64,000 bases of DNA from Lepturacanthus savala (GCA_030544235.1 CM060478.1:18333727-18397726); one strand, 5' to 3'; shown: positions 1 to 55,056, numbered from the stretch's first letter. The notes: generated by a model not told the origin, from the letters alone. Program-made: numbers and translations.

Positions 1-251
1 GTCAAATCTTAATCTGACAAGTATATCAACATGTAAAATAAATGTCGTGAAATATAATATTTTCCTCTGAAAGGCAGTGGAGTTAAAGTAAAAAGGAGCA
101 TTAATTGGAAATAACAGTTTCAGTTTGAAGTACCTCACAAAAGTACAGTATCTGAGTAAATATACTTGATTACTTTCCACCTCTTAAACTACGTTACAGT
201 ATAGAGTAACTCAAACAGCACCAGACCTCACGGTGTTTGTACTTATTTTAC
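1..251 (-). other. sfr1 intron 1 (partial) with a repeat tail
   Basis: This stretch lies beyond the splice donor of the sfr1-like exon, so it is read as its first intron, running off the left edge. No further exon is visible. Around 140-200 there is a run rich in AAGTAC/CTGAGTAAA and TACTTTCCACC words, resembling one end of the teleost repeat also seen at 11.3, 14.8, 54.4 and 55.7 kb. Confidence 0.4.
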
Positions 252-344
252 CTTCTGCTCTTTAGAGTCACAGGGGCTGGACTCAGAATCACAAGCTGAA
301 GAATAGACTGACTTTAACTTCTCGGTCTTCGGCGTCGTCTCCAT
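252..344 (-). CDS. sfr1: First coding exon of probable sfr1 (SWI5-dependent recombination repair protein 1), partial
   Basis: On the minus strand an ATG at 342-344 opens 31 codons and ends at a good splice donor (AAG|GTAAAATAAG) in phase 0. The peptide starts METTPKTEKLKS and is Ser/Cys/Asp/Lys-rich, as expected for the disordered N-terminus of SFR1. SFR1 partners SWI5 and stimulates RAD51 filament function in homologous recombination; it acts in the nucleus. The name rests mainly on synteny: in human, SFR1 is the gene next to COL17A1, transcribed divergently from it, exactly as here. The conserved coiled-coil C-terminal domain lies outside the window, so the name is not proven by domain content. 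An unrelated small nuclear protein is the alternative. Confidence 0.5.
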
Positions 345-634
345 CGATGTCACCTGCGTTAAGTACCTAAAATAGCGTCGTTTGTCCGTAACGTAAGTTG
401 TTGAAGTAGCCCACTGGGTTACCTTCTTTAGCTAGTAGTCACATAACTTCGTTTCAACAAACATAAAAAAACCTCAAAACTCATAGGAACACTCAACAAG
501 ATGTTACCGAATTAACAAATTCGACATAACTCGACAGAAGACAACATATTATCGCTGAAAACTGACTAAAACATACAAAAAGGAGAGCTACGTTACGATT
601 GTTGTGCGGTTCAAGAAAACCTCCAGAGCCGGTG

Positions 635-686
635 ATTGGACAGAATGTGATGACGTCTTGCCGATAAGACTCATGGGAACTGTAGT
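635..686 (-). promoter_or_regulatory. Candidate sfr1 promoter: CCAAT, CRE and ZNF143-type sites
   Basis: About 300 bases upstream of the sfr1 ATG there is a compact cluster. It holds ATTGG at 635-639 (CCAAT on the minus strand), TGACGTC at 651-657 (CRE-like, CREB/ATF family), and TGGGAACTGTAGT at 674-686, whose reverse complement ACTACAGTTCCCA resembles the ZNF143 core ACTACAnnTCCC. Such combinations are typical of TATA-less housekeeping promoters. This fits a DNA-repair gene transcribed leftward. The start site is not visible directly. Confidence 0.45.
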
Positions 687-1001
687 TGCTGTTGGTGGAA
701 ATCTTTACGTGAAGGACTTTCAGGTAACAGGTAATAATTCCTAAAATGTAATATTATGCAGTCCGATTCTAAGACGTTTTGTATTGTTTTCAAATATCTA
801 TTATCCTTTTATTTTTTAATATTACCTCTGCTGAGTAAAATTATATGCTATTTTTTCCACATAAAAATCCTGTTTCTTCCATGCTTTTATTTGGGGAGAC
901 AAATGTGTTCTAAATATTCCATAAATCAATACCTAAGCCTAAAACCATGATAAAACCACAAAACTTTTTTATTTATAGTTGTAGCTATATTTAAAACATT
1001 A

Positions 1002-1960
1002 TGGATGCAGTCAGTCTTCGTCTTCTCCCAATTATCCGTTCTCGGGTCGCGGGGGCAGCAGTTTCAGCAGGGAAGCCCAGACGTCCCTCTCCCCGGCTAC
1101 TTCCTCCAGCTCTTCCGGGGGACCCCAAGGCGTTCCCAGACCAGCCGAGAGACATAGCCTCCCCAGCGTGTCCTGGAGGGACGTGCCCAGAACACCTCAC
1201 CAGGGAGGCGTCCAGAAGGCATCCTCACTAGATGCCCTTGCCACCTCAACTGGCTCCTCTCTATGATTTTTATCCCAGGCGCTTCACACTCGGCTGCAAA
1301 CTGCTCCAGCGAGAGTTGAAGGTCACAGTCCGATGAAGCCAACAGGACCAGATCATCCGCAAATACAAATCCTGAGGCCACCAAACCGCACCCCCACCCG
1401 CCTAGAAATTCTGTCCCTAAAAGTTATGAACAGAATCGGAGACAAAGGGCAGCCCTGACGGAGTCCAACTCCCACTGGAAACAAGTCCGACTTATTACCG
1501 GTAATGCAGACCAAGCTCTGGCACCGAGCGTACAGGGACCGGATAGCCCGTGTCAACGGGTCCGGAACCCCATTCTCCCGGAGCACCGCCCACAGGACTG
1601 CCCGAGAGACGCGGTCGAACGCCTTCTCCAAGTCCACAAAACACATGCAGACTGGTTGGGCGAACTCCCCATGCACCCTCCAGGACCCTGCTAAGGGTAT
1701 AGCTGGTCCACAGTTCCAAGACCAGGACAAAAACCACACTGCTCCTCCTGAATCCGAAGTTTGATCTTACGGACCCTCCTCTCCAGTACCCGAATAGACT
1801 TTCTCAGGGAGGCTGAGGAGTGTGATCCCTCTCTAGTTGGAACACATCCTCTGGTTCCCCTTTTTATAGAGGGTGTCCACCACCCCGGTCTGCCAGTCCA
1901 GAGGCACTGCCCCTGATGTCCACGCGATGTCTCTGCAACATCTCGTGGATGCAGTCAGTC
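1002..1960 (-). mobile_element. Truncated LINE (non-LTR retrotransposon), reverse-transcriptase fragment, internally deleted
   Basis: Minus-strand frames read a reverse transcriptase: FVDLEKAFDRV around 1640-1670, LRQGCPLSPILF around 1450-1480, and FADDLVLLASS around 1325-1360 (the polymerase catalytic box with its two Asp). After the AECEA segment the frame jumps straight to SQLRWQGHLVRMP and then RTRWGGYVSRLVWERLGVP, which in intact elements belong several hundred residues downstream. The RT thumb is therefore deleted, and there is at least one frameshift near 1360-1385. The body is of a LINE type common in fish; the family was not fixed. A 15-bp direct repeat, TGGATGCAGTCAGTC, lies at 1002-1016 and 1946-1960 and looks like a target-site duplication. 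Non-functional. Confidence 0.85.
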
Positions 1961-4332
1961 CCTTTTTTATTATTTTTTTTTAAATCCTATTCTTTTTTCC
2001 TGAATGGAACAAATCAATGAAACAAATGAGTGCATTTTATATATTGACACCTTCTTAAAATAATAGCCTAAGTAACTTTTTCAGATTTTTCAGGAAACAC
2101 AAAAAATTGAACCACTTGTTGAATATATGATATTTACTAACAACTTTAATCAAAACAGTTATAACAACGGATGCCTATTGACACACTAACAACAAGGTCA
2201 GTCAAACATGGAACATGAGAGAATTAAATAACTTAAGCAAATTTTCTAACATGCCTTTGTGACTTAGGCAATTATTTTAAGAGGGTGACGATATGGGTAC
2301 TCAACAGTACAGGCAGATAACAGACACATATCTACAGACATGTTGCATTCCAGCCCATAAATAAATCTACCCACATTCACACATACATCAGAACACCCTG
2401 GCAACTGCTCAATCAGAAAAGGACCCCCCCCCCTTATAAACCTAACCCCTCCCCACCAGTCAAACAAAACGCACTGCAGCTTCAGTTTGAATTACACACA
2501 CACAGAAATACACTGAAGTCAGGTTTCCCTGTGTTAGATCTGTGTTAAGGCTACAGATTGCTACATAGGTGTCTATCTTATCAATTATCTTATTAGTCAC
2601 TCATAAGAAGCTGTTTCTGAGCGGGCTGTGAACCATTCATAGCAAGTCGGGTTGTTTCTTCCGACCCCGTGTCTCAATATTACAACCTTAGAGCAACCTT
2701 AAGCCATTCGGCCTGCTTCTGATTTATTTCCTCATTTCCCTTTTAACTGGCATAGGGAATGGGTAAGGTTGACAACTACTTCCAAACTGTCACTGATCTT
2801 TTTCATGACTTTCTGCCAATATGTGGCTAAACTAGGACAATGAAAAACCTATGAACAATATCACCTTGTTCTGTTTGACATCGCCAGCAGAGATTAGGAT
2901 GACTCAGTCCTGCCCTCAGCTTCATCACAGGAGTCCAGTGGAGTCTGTTGAATATTTTTAAGTGAACAAGTTTAGACCTGGTTTCACTGTGTCCTTGAAG
3001 CGTTCACTCCATTCATCATCTTCATAATATGAAGATAATAATATAATATTATAATAATAATATATTATATTATTCTTAAATCTCTTTCCCACACCATGTT
3101 CAATAGTAATTCCATTTAAACTATCAATAAGATGGTGATAGATTTGACTTGCTAAGTGAGGAAGTTCACCCAGGATTTTAAATTTAGAGCAAACAGAGGA
3201 GCCCTAGACAGGAGAAATCACCAAAAATCTCTGCTCTGCAATGTGTAAAGTTCCCTGAACTCATCAAATGTCCACAAAGTGTTGTTATAGAAGAGACATC
3301 CAATGTCTTTTACACCTTTAGACTACCAACCCTTCCTGTCAGGAAGGGCGGAGACAACCCCCCTTTTCCTGGTAAAGTCTCAGTCAGTCCTTATTGTTCA
3401 TTCAATAATAATATAAGAGTGATAAAATAAACATAGTAATATGAAAAGAGAAAGTTAATGTTTAAAAAATAAACACCAAAATAAGGCAAAGTAAAGTTTA
3501 CTGAAAAACCTTCTTATTTGTTGTAAAATTCAGTGGCTCAATATAATTTTCAACATCTATCAAAAATAATTTAAACTATGGTGTTAAAACCACAACTTTG
3601 AAACTCACTATTTCCATTTTTTTGTCATACCTAAAAAGTGAAAATCAGTTTATCTTTCACTTGTTGTTTTGGTGTATTGTCATTACATTAGTGACTTTAG
3701 TGACTATAATAACGATAATAATGGACAGAATCATACTCATAATTAAGGAATTGTTCTAATGCTGTAAAAATGTCTCAGGCTTGTAGACAGGTCCAGGGTC
3801 GAGGCTCTGTTATAGTTACTCCTGTTACTGGGCTCGAGTCACGTTGTGATTCAGCTCTTCTCATCAGTTGAGTCATAGGCTGCTCTATTAAAAGATTAAT
3901 TTGAAAGTCCCACAGGCTGATTTGTTTGAGGTTGATTTGAGGCTTGTGTGCATGTCATTCAAGTTTTCATTTTTCTTTCTTTAAAAGAAAGATGAGTTGA
4001 AATCATCGATGCCTGGACTTGCACTCTAAGCAGCTTGATATAGATCAACCCAACTGGGAATTTTACATTTTACATGGATAATCTCTTGGGGGCTGAAGAT
4101 TTGTGATAATGACTATGTGTGAGTCAAGAGAGTCTTTTTACACTTTTAAATTGTTGACATGAATCATTGCTCTACAGTCTAAGTAACTGTTGCTGTAGCA
4201 GGGGTTCATGTCTATATCTAGAAGCCATGTGAGACACTGAGAAAGGGTCCAGGCTTTTATATCAAACACAGGTGGGCGCTCATAAATAAGTCTAATGTTT
4301 GTGCCCAAAATTGGGGCAGCAGGGTGTTGAGG
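1961..4332. other. Intergenic region, no gene recognised
   Basis: No protein-coding signature or RNA gene was seen. The DNA is AT-rich with short simple tracts (TAATAT-type around 3020-3080). The open frames present are short, of low complexity or unrelated to any family I know. Confidence 0.5.
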
Positions 4333-4698
4333 TACATTAGTTTTAAAAGTTTGGGGTCACCCTGATAATTTAATGATACTTTTCCATGAAAAGTCACACT
4401 TTTTACCACCATGAGTTGTAAAATAAAAAATGTTATTCCATTAGCCTTCTGACGCAATGAGCAAACACATTGTTCCATTAGAACACTGGAGTGATAGTTG
4501 CTGGAAATGAGCCTCTATACACCTATGTAGATATTGCATCAAAAACAGACATTTGCAGCTAGAACAGCCATTTACCACATTAGCAATGTATAGAGTGTAT
4601 TTCTGATTAGTTTAAAGTTATATTAATGGAAAAAACATGCTTTTCTTTCAAAAATAAGGAAAACTCTAAGTGACCCCAAACTTTTGAATGGTAGTGTA
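4333..4698. mobile_element. Tc1/mariner-like MITE with terminal inverted repeats
   Basis: The left end (4333-4362) reads TA followed by CATTAGTTTTAAAAGTTTGG and GGTCAC. The right end, reverse-complemented from 4698, reads TA then CACTACCATTCAAAAGTTTGG and GGTCAC. Both ends abut TA, the Tc1/mariner target. The 366-bp interior has no transposase, so this is a non-autonomous derivative. The AAAAGTTTGGGGTCAC end is a motif I recognise from fish Tc1-like repeats. Confidence 0.75.
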
Positions 4699-6094
4699 TG
4701 TTAACAAGAAAGAGCGCTGGTTGTCTTCAATTTAGTTGTAGGTTATTGTTAATATTCTTTTTTAATAGCTAATTGTCTGACAAGGTACAATTCAAATCAG
4801 GTATTTAGCTAAACATTTGACCCTGACATTAAATGGTGGTACACTGTCAGGAAAACAAAGAAATAGCATATTATTATGCATATTCTAATGAGCTTTCTAA
4901 CCTGTTTACTCTAGTTGAGCAGCTTAAAAAGTTAGGAAAATAAACTTTGTTTTATTTTATTATTATATGTACCTGTACCAGGTAAATAAACAATAAAATC
5001 CAGCGAGGGGGTACAACCAGCTTCCCCCCCACTCGACCGCACACAAAGTGCCCTCCTGGAATCTGTTTTCATCTGTTCTTATGAGATTTATCCCAGAGAG
5101 ATTTACCAGCTTAACTCAGAACAAAGCGTGAGGCCAATGAAAAAGGTGCAGCAGTTTTTTTCTTTTTTTTTATCTCTCTAAAAATATCAAAACCTCCAAA
5201 ATGCTTAACTTTATTGGCAATCTGTTAAGCTTTCCTATGTCTTGACCTTTATTGTTAACAATAAAACTGACTGGAGATAATTTATATCTGCAGCAGAGTT
5301 CACCAGCTGTGTGCAAGTGCAGAGATTCCTTAATAACCCACAGTTATGAAGAAAAATATCTCTATTCCATCATTGTTTTTTATAAAGGGAGTTGTGTTGG
5401 TTTACCTTTTATAAAACATTCTACCGTCAATCTCACCTACTGAACCATAAATGTGTTCACGCAAACATCCTCTGATGAACGTCTTTGCTATGTAACAGAC
5501 TTCTTTTGGACTCGGAGCGCCGTTGTGAACCTAATTTGGTCAAGTTTAATACTGCTGCCTTCGTGTTTCAGGGAAATAACAAAGAGCCTTAATCTGAAAC
5601 CTTTTATCTTCAAAGCAAACACAAACGTGTTTCATCCAAAAGGTCTGCTGCAAAGCACATTTTTTTAATTTCTTTTTTTTTTTCACAAACCTGGAATCTG
5701 TTGTTTTAAACCACCCCCTTTCCGTTAGCTTTGGCATCATTCACCCTCTCACATAGATGTGAGTGGAGCTGGCCCCTCCTCTGTTGCACTGTCCTTGGGG
5801 CCAGTTGTTTTCCATCATTTGAGCAGATTTGGAGTCATGCTCTGCCGTGACTCATGCAGGGTGGGTGAATGTATACGCGAGGGTGTGGTGGGTGAGGGAT
5901 CCTACTGGCGCTTTGTGGCTGCCAGCGGAGGAATAGAGCATCTAATTTGAATCAAAATTGCACAAATGGAAATGAATGGATAGGGTAGGATTCATCACCA
6001 TCGTGCAATTAAAAAACACCCGTATGGGAATGTTGGGCCTATGAATAAACCTCCCCGCTGTCCCATGCTGCTAAATTCAGTCGCTCTGACAACA
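4699..6094. other. Intergenic region, no gene recognised
   Basis: Short unrelated open frames only, with AT-rich and poly-T/poly-A tracts. No conserved protein, RNA gene or recognisable transposon was found. Confidence 0.45.
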
Positions 6095-6411
6095 ATCACA
6101 GATTCACATGCAGATTTGTTTATAGAGATCACTGTGGCAAGTAGAGGCCGATGCTGCTTTCTCCTTAAAGGCGGATTATGCAGGATTTCCCTAGAAATAT
6201 ATGAACCAAAACAAATGTAATCCCTCGCAACCATATCTTCTGAGCCTCTACAAGTGTGTGGTTATGTGTTTATGCGCTGGGACCCTGCTGCCCTCTGCCT
6301 GCATGTTCTACTTCTCATTATCTTGTTCCTGCACACAGCATGCCCCTCAACTCGGGGATCACAGATTCACATGCAGATTTGCTTATAGAGGTCACTTTGA
6401 CAAGTAGAGAC
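6095..6411. repeat. Imperfect direct repeat pair upstream of col17a1
   Basis: ATCACAGATTCACATGCAGA at 6095 recurs at 6358, and similarity continues through TTTRTTTATAGAGRTCACT to about 6147 and 6411 with a few mismatches. The pair flanks sequence resembling a dispersed fish repeat (GAGCCTCTACAAGTGTGTGG and CTGCTGCCCTCTGCC). Family unassigned. Confidence 0.5.
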
Positions 6412-7068
6412 TTTCTCTTCAAAAGCACGTGGTAAAAATACTGTTTTGTTATCAGTTGCACAGTAGCTGAAACCATATGTTCTTTCTCTTATCCCCACGT
6501 GCGCACCAGATGTGGGCGCAGCTGCAACTGCATGATTTGACGCACACAATAGGCCAATCAGAACCAGACCCTCGAATGGTTTCACTCCTACACCCCTAAC
6601 CCCCACAAATCAGGAGAGAAAAAAGGAAGGAGAAGGGGAAAAAAAGGAAAAAAGGGAGAAAATCCCACCTCCTCAAACACTCCTTTCTCCAAAAAAAACC
6701 TATCGCCGTTGGTAGTGTGGATAAGCGGTGACTAAAGCAGCAGGAGGAGTTCATCACTTTCCTTTTTTTCCACCCCCCTGCTCCTCACAGTCAGACTATC
6801 TGTCTCTGCAGGGGTGAGAGCCGTCACGTTAATTGGGGCCCTGAGGCTCTGGGTTTTTTAACTTTACTTTTTTTTTTCGGTGCCGTCTACTACACCTGCC
6901 TGCCAAAGCTCCGGCGCTGGCCGATGGGCGCGGCTGGGACCGGTGCCCAAAAAAAAAAAAAAATCTCTGTTTTAACTTGCCTGGGAAAGTTGTGCGACAA
7001 AAAAGAAAAAAAGTGGCACAAAAGAACCGAGGACTTTAAGAACATCCCACCGCGGCGCGTCACCTTCA

Positions 7069-7156
7069 TATAAACGCATTGTCCTCTCTGCGTGGAAACT
7101 ATCCCTCAGTCCGTCTCGGAAAAGGAATCGGGATTTGATTGACCGCTTTGCTGAAG
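7069..7156 (+). promoter_or_regulatory. col17a1: TATA box and non-coding leader exon of col17a1
   Basis: TATAAA lies at 7069-7074 in a locally GC-richer stretch. About 30 bases downstream (roughly 7100) transcription could start, giving a leader exon that ends at the splice donor GAAG|GTATGG (exon end 7156). The leader lacks a usable start codon in frame with downstream exons, so translation is inferred to begin in the next exon. Human COL17A1 also has a non-coding first exon. The start site is inferred from spacing only. Confidence 0.45.
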
Positions 7157-8355
7157 GTATGGATTTTTTTAAACAAAGAACCTGGAGACTTGTTTATGCT
7201 GGATGTTGCGGATTTTCTTTTTTGTTTTTGTTCCGTCCAACCTCGCTGTTGCATCTCTGCACTAATAACTGCGCTCCGGGAGTTTGGTGATGGGCTGTCA
7301 GACGCATGTGTTGGCTTTGTTGGATGGAATTGCGCAAAGTCCTCTATATATATATGTGTGTTCCTATAATTTCTTCTTAATTGGCTCTGAACTTGCATTC
7401 ACGGTTCAAGTCTCAATAGTTTTTTTTCTTTTTTTTTTCCATGAGGGGATCACCTTTCTTCCGGTGGTATTTATAAAATTAGTCTGTTAAAGTGATCTCA
7501 GGATAGTTTTACATGCTCTTTGCTGTGCTATTTACATCCCTCTAAATATACTACAGGACACTGACCTGACATCAGCCTTTTATATATTCACTGTTGAGTG
7601 TTAAGGTTTCGGTTTACAGGCTATATTGGTGAACTTTGTACACACACATTAAGGAAACAAGGTGATGGATTTCTCATAAAAGTTTGAGCTATGAGGAATG
7701 TAAGGAGAGAATAAAACGCATCTTTGGGTGTATTTCTGCATATTTATCCCTAAATATGTGGTTTGCAAATGAAGCACATGCTGCTAAATGTCCTTGGCTG
7801 GAAGGGTGTGGTGAGAGGATTGTCTACAGAGCTGTGCATGGCTCATTTTGTTCTTTTGTTAGTTTGCTTTTTCAAAGACACAAAGTAAATCCAAAATTGA
7901 ATTGGAGTCTACAGGTAGTCTGGTTGTGACGCTTTGGAAGCTTCGGGGCCTTTTGACCAGCTATTCATGCGACATATAAATATGTCTGGAAAGTTTTCGA
8001 TGATGAGAGAGATGAATGTTTTGTCTGGGGGGAATTTGTTGTTGTTGTTATTATTTGATGATAAACTCTCCCAAGCCTCAACTATTAAGCAGTGTTGTTT
8101 AAAATGTGGTCATGGATCATGTGATGGCATTTTCCCTGCGTCATCAGTGAACTGAAATTTCAAATTAATTCAATAAACTTAGCTCGGATAAAAGGCCTCA
8201 CGGTCTTTAACCCAAATAATTCTTGTGACATTTTTGGCCTTTTCCCATCAATTTTCTTGTTAGTTACCAGAATGCCATTTAACCACAGTTGTGGACCTTT
8301 AACAACAGTTGGCAAAAGTATATGCATGACCAGCATTTTATCATCATCTCGCCAG
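7157..8355 (+). other. col17a1 intron 1, nothing else recognised
   Basis: Sequence between the leader-exon donor and the candidate start exon. It contains scattered open frames with no family resemblance and no recognisable repeat. Confidence 0.4.
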
Positions 8356-8365
8356 ATAAGATGGG

Positions 8366-32655
<24,290 letters not shown>

Positions 32656-33690
32656 AGCTAACATACTACTGGATCGTGTCAAATTTAATTTTTACTCTTT
32701 TTTTGTGTATTTTTTTATTTTAGGTGTTCAGCAGTAGCAATGCAAGTAGTAGAAAATGCTCCTTGATTTTTTTTTTTGCAATTTGTAGAAAAGGACAATT
32801 TGCGGAAATAAAAGTGGCCAAAAAAAGGTTTTTAAAAATGCATCAACTGTCTCTTAAAAAAACAGCTTCACACACGTAGAGGATTTAGCTGCTGGTCGGT
32901 GTTTTTGTTACACAGACATTTTTCATTTTTTGAAAACGTGGGCGTGTAATGTTTACTTTGCTTTGTTAGGAGCTTGCCATCAAACCTTGCCAGGCGCAGT
33001 TCTGTTTTAAGGTGATAGCTAGCAATTTCTGATATTTGCAATTGCACTTTGCATCTTTTTTTTCCCCACACCTTGTTTGACTGTAGTGAGTCTGGTGTAA
33101 TTTTCTTTTTTTTGTATTCAGTCTTTTGAGCATTATGTTGTATTGAGGACTATATCTGTGTTAAAAGCTATTACTGTTATATCATGGTAACCATTCTATG
33201 TTTCATGAAATGCTACAATATTTTATAATTCTGCCACATTATCCACTTAAATCAAGCTATCCTTCAGCCTCCGGAAATAATCCATTCAAATTACAAAAGA
33301 ATTCATGTTTTTAAGTATATCAAGCAATGCATCATTATCTGAAGCAGACTCAGACCCAGTCAAGTTGAGCGTCACTTACAGCAGGATTGGGGCAAGGAGT
33401 ACACGTTGCTTCATTCAGGACTGATGATTTACTTGAAAGTTTTGTTGGTAAAAAGAAGAAATAAATCAAGTTGTTTGCAGGCTTGTGAGACAGGGACTCG
33501 GATAATCACCAAGAAATTACTGAACTAGAAATGATTGGATTGTATATTTTTGTATAAGAGTGCACTGAAACTCATATTTTCTTTATACCTTTAAGTGTTG
33601 GAAAGAATAAATTATAAATTGTTCCCAGAGTATGTTTTACTTGATGAATTTATTGACGTTTGATCAATATATTTGAAAGACACACAAATA
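32656..33690 (+). promoter_or_regulatory. col17a1: col17a1 3' UTR with polyadenylation signals
   Basis: After the stop, AATAAA occurs at 32807-32812 (within AAATAAAAGTGG), and further AATAAA copies lie near 33460, 33607 and 33687. No open frame of interest is present. Which signal is used cannot be told. The slk transcript ends on the opposite strand just beyond. Confidence 0.6.
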
Positions 33691-33787
33691 AATCTATTTT
33701 TTGACTTGTGAGTCTTGATATTTGTATGGCGAAATAGATTCTTAAAATGATTTCACTCGAGGTTTGCTCCAAATAAACAGTCAATAT

Positions 33788-35482
33788 TTTATTTACAACA
33801 AAAAAATGTCCACCTATGAAGACACTTTAAATACATTTGATTTGACATCAAAAAATGCATATACTAAGAATATTCATTGTGGTAGGATGACGACTTGTCA
33901 ACACATCAAAATGCTGTAACTTAACAAAATAAAAAAATATTTGAAATCTATGGGCCACATGGTGTGATTGACAAGACACAGCCTCAAATAACCCCATTAA
34001 AAATCCAGCATTCATGACAAAACTACGTTAATGTTCCTGTCAGCATATAGAGAACCTATAACATGCATTGATGAGATGCAATGGCAATATAAAGGAATCG
34101 GGTATTTTTCTCTAGAAATGTGTCTTTTTGTGAGCAATCGGTACTCGTGAAATACAGCGAAGAACATCTCCCGATGTGATGAAATTCAGATTACAGGTAC
34201 AGTACAGCATTTTACCTTTCATACAACACCAGTCTCAAAAAGAGCGAAAGCTCGTCATTAAGAGCGATTACAGCATCAATATATCAGGGGTACATGTTTA
34301 GAAAAGTAGCTGTGGTCAGAAAATAAGGGCATATTTGAAAAAAAAAAAAAAAAAAGGTGAAATCATAAGTAGAAAAAGAAAGCAAGCTAAAATGTTCAAA
34401 CAATTCAGTTAGTTTAAAGTTCGAATAGGCTTGGGTGAGACAAAGGTGACTCCCTGTCAAAGACGCAATGACAGTTTACGACTGCATATCTTTTCAGCTC
34501 ATGTGGCAAGACAGTGCAAATCAACAGCTTTACATTCCTTTAGTATGCATTTGTGTTCAGTCAAAATAACTAACCCAAAGAAGAACAAGTGATCCATCTA
34601 TATTTATAAGTATTTCCTCATTCTCCAGGAAATAACAGACCACCTCTGTGTTTAACCGAACAGGGTTGTGTTTTGGATTACAGCAATGAAATTAAGTACT
34701 AAAGCAATAGATATATCTTTGTTCATTCAACTCTCAAAGACTAAAATCCTTGTGTTAAGCACAGTATCTGATTGAACTTCATATGAAGCGACCCACATGT
34801 AACATTTTTACTCAGCGCATGATTCACAACACAGTACATTCCACTCGCTTTTAAATCACAGCCTTATGATCCCGAACACACCGGACTCCCATGACAACAT
34901 TACACACTAATGGGCACATAGGACTACACAGCCATAAGTAAGCCTTACAGCTACAGACTTTTTATGACTCATCAACGCATCTCTCCTGAACTAGCTCTAT
35001 CTTACATGCAGCAAAACAGACCTCAGAGGTGGCTTAATCACCAGCTTATGAAATTATTAAAAGTATCGCTCAACGCCTTGTAATTATAGGTGAAAATTAC
35101 ATCCGGGTATTTAAGTGCAAATCATTCAGGGGGCACTGTATTTACTGCAAACTGTAATAAACACATGGAAGGGCCCTAAATGCATTACAGCAACAAAAAA
35201 AGAAACATATGAGGCACTGGAGAGCATTCATACTGTAGCAGGCTGTGCTTATAATCCTCCTGATAAGCATGATTGGCCGTAGCTACCTTCTTCAGACTTC
35301 TCAAATTTGAACATGCTCAAAAAAAGTGCATATTGTCCATCGGACGTTTCCCCAACAGCTGGGAGAAAAATCGATTATAGTGAGGGAACGATGTGTAGGC
35401 ACGTCATGCTCACTAAAGGTGGAATCAAAGCAGTGAAGACGTTTTCCGTGAGTCCGTGAGTGCAGCCGTGTTTGACTTCAGG
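33788..35482 (-). promoter_or_regulatory. slk: slk 3' UTR
   Basis: About 1.7 kb follow the slk stop on the minus strand with no coding content. TTTATT at 33788-33793 (AATAAA on the minus strand) would end the transcript about 100 bases from the last col17a1 signal. An 18-A tract lies at 34338-34355. Extent inferred from the signal only. Confidence 0.5.
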
Positions 35483-54180
<18,698 letters not shown>

Positions 54181-54385
54181 CAACAAATGTCGACCGGTAT
54201 CGTCACACGCAACGCAACGTTTTCATAATTTTTACGTTACCACGAAAAAAATCAGGCATTTAAAGGGGCCCATGCCTCGGCTGGTTGACCAACACTGAAG
54301 TTAGCGGATCAACGTCAAGTCGGTAACGGCTGTATTTGAATTTCCGTTGAAGCCTTTGAAAATAAAACCAACGGTCATACAAGCG

Positions 54386-55056
54386 GTGGTGGACAGTAAC
54401 AAAGTACATTTACTCAAGTAGCCTTGAGGTATTTGTACTTTACTCGAGTACAGTTGTGTATGAAAGCCACACTCGAGTAAACGTAGATATCAGAAAATTA
54501 CTCCTACTAACTATTCAATTTAAGTCACCTTATTAAAGTCTGAGCTGATATTTATTTTACCTAAGAACGAAGGTAATTTTCTAATATTAACTGCACTTAA
54601 GTGTTGAAAGTAAATGTAAAGACGTATCAGAATTTTATTTTGTAGTAAGCAACTATTTACAAAACTGATACTACTTGGTACTTTTAGTCCACTACTTTTC
54701 AGAGAAAAATGTATTTAAAAGTGCCAAATAATATTAATCTACCCAGTGTCTCAAATTGGTTCCACATTAATAAAGTGCAACATTAAATATTTTCACATAT
54801 ATTTAGTGGTTACAAATACTATTACTATAGTATAATAATTATCACATTATCAGTTTATCATAGTTACAGCCCGTTAGTCTGTATATATTATCTATCTATC
54901 TATCCATCCATCCATCCTCTCCACTCTTCATCCACTTTTAGGTTAGTGGCATTCTCACTTTTGGACTTTTACTTCTTATTGAGCATTTCTTGACAACAGT
55001 ATTGTTACTTTTACTCAAGTAAAGAATATGAGTACTTTGTCCAATAAAACATCACC
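54386..55056. repeat. Teleost dispersed repeat with inverted ACTCAAGTA ends
   Basis: The left end reads GTGGACAGTAACAAAGTACA TTTACTCAAGTA. The right end, reverse-complemented, reads TTGGACAAAGTACTCATATT CTTTACTTGAGTAA. The interior has TACTTTTAGTCCACTACTTT-type words and a short TATC/CATC run at about 54890-54917. It appears to be a non-autonomous DNA transposon related to the copy at 55.7 kb. Confidence 0.6.

Noticed and set aside
756..950. 64-codon plus-strand frame near the sfr1 promoter
   Set aside because: AT-rich, Phe/Leu/Tyr-dominated chance frame with no promoter, splice or family evidence.
1001..1764. Plus-strand frames in the LINE fragment
   Set aside because: They are antisense to the reverse transcriptase read on the minus strand.
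3020..3080. Short repeated TAATAT tracts considered as a CRISPR-like array
   Set aside because: Low-complexity AT DNA with no regular repeat-spacer structure; eukaryotic context.
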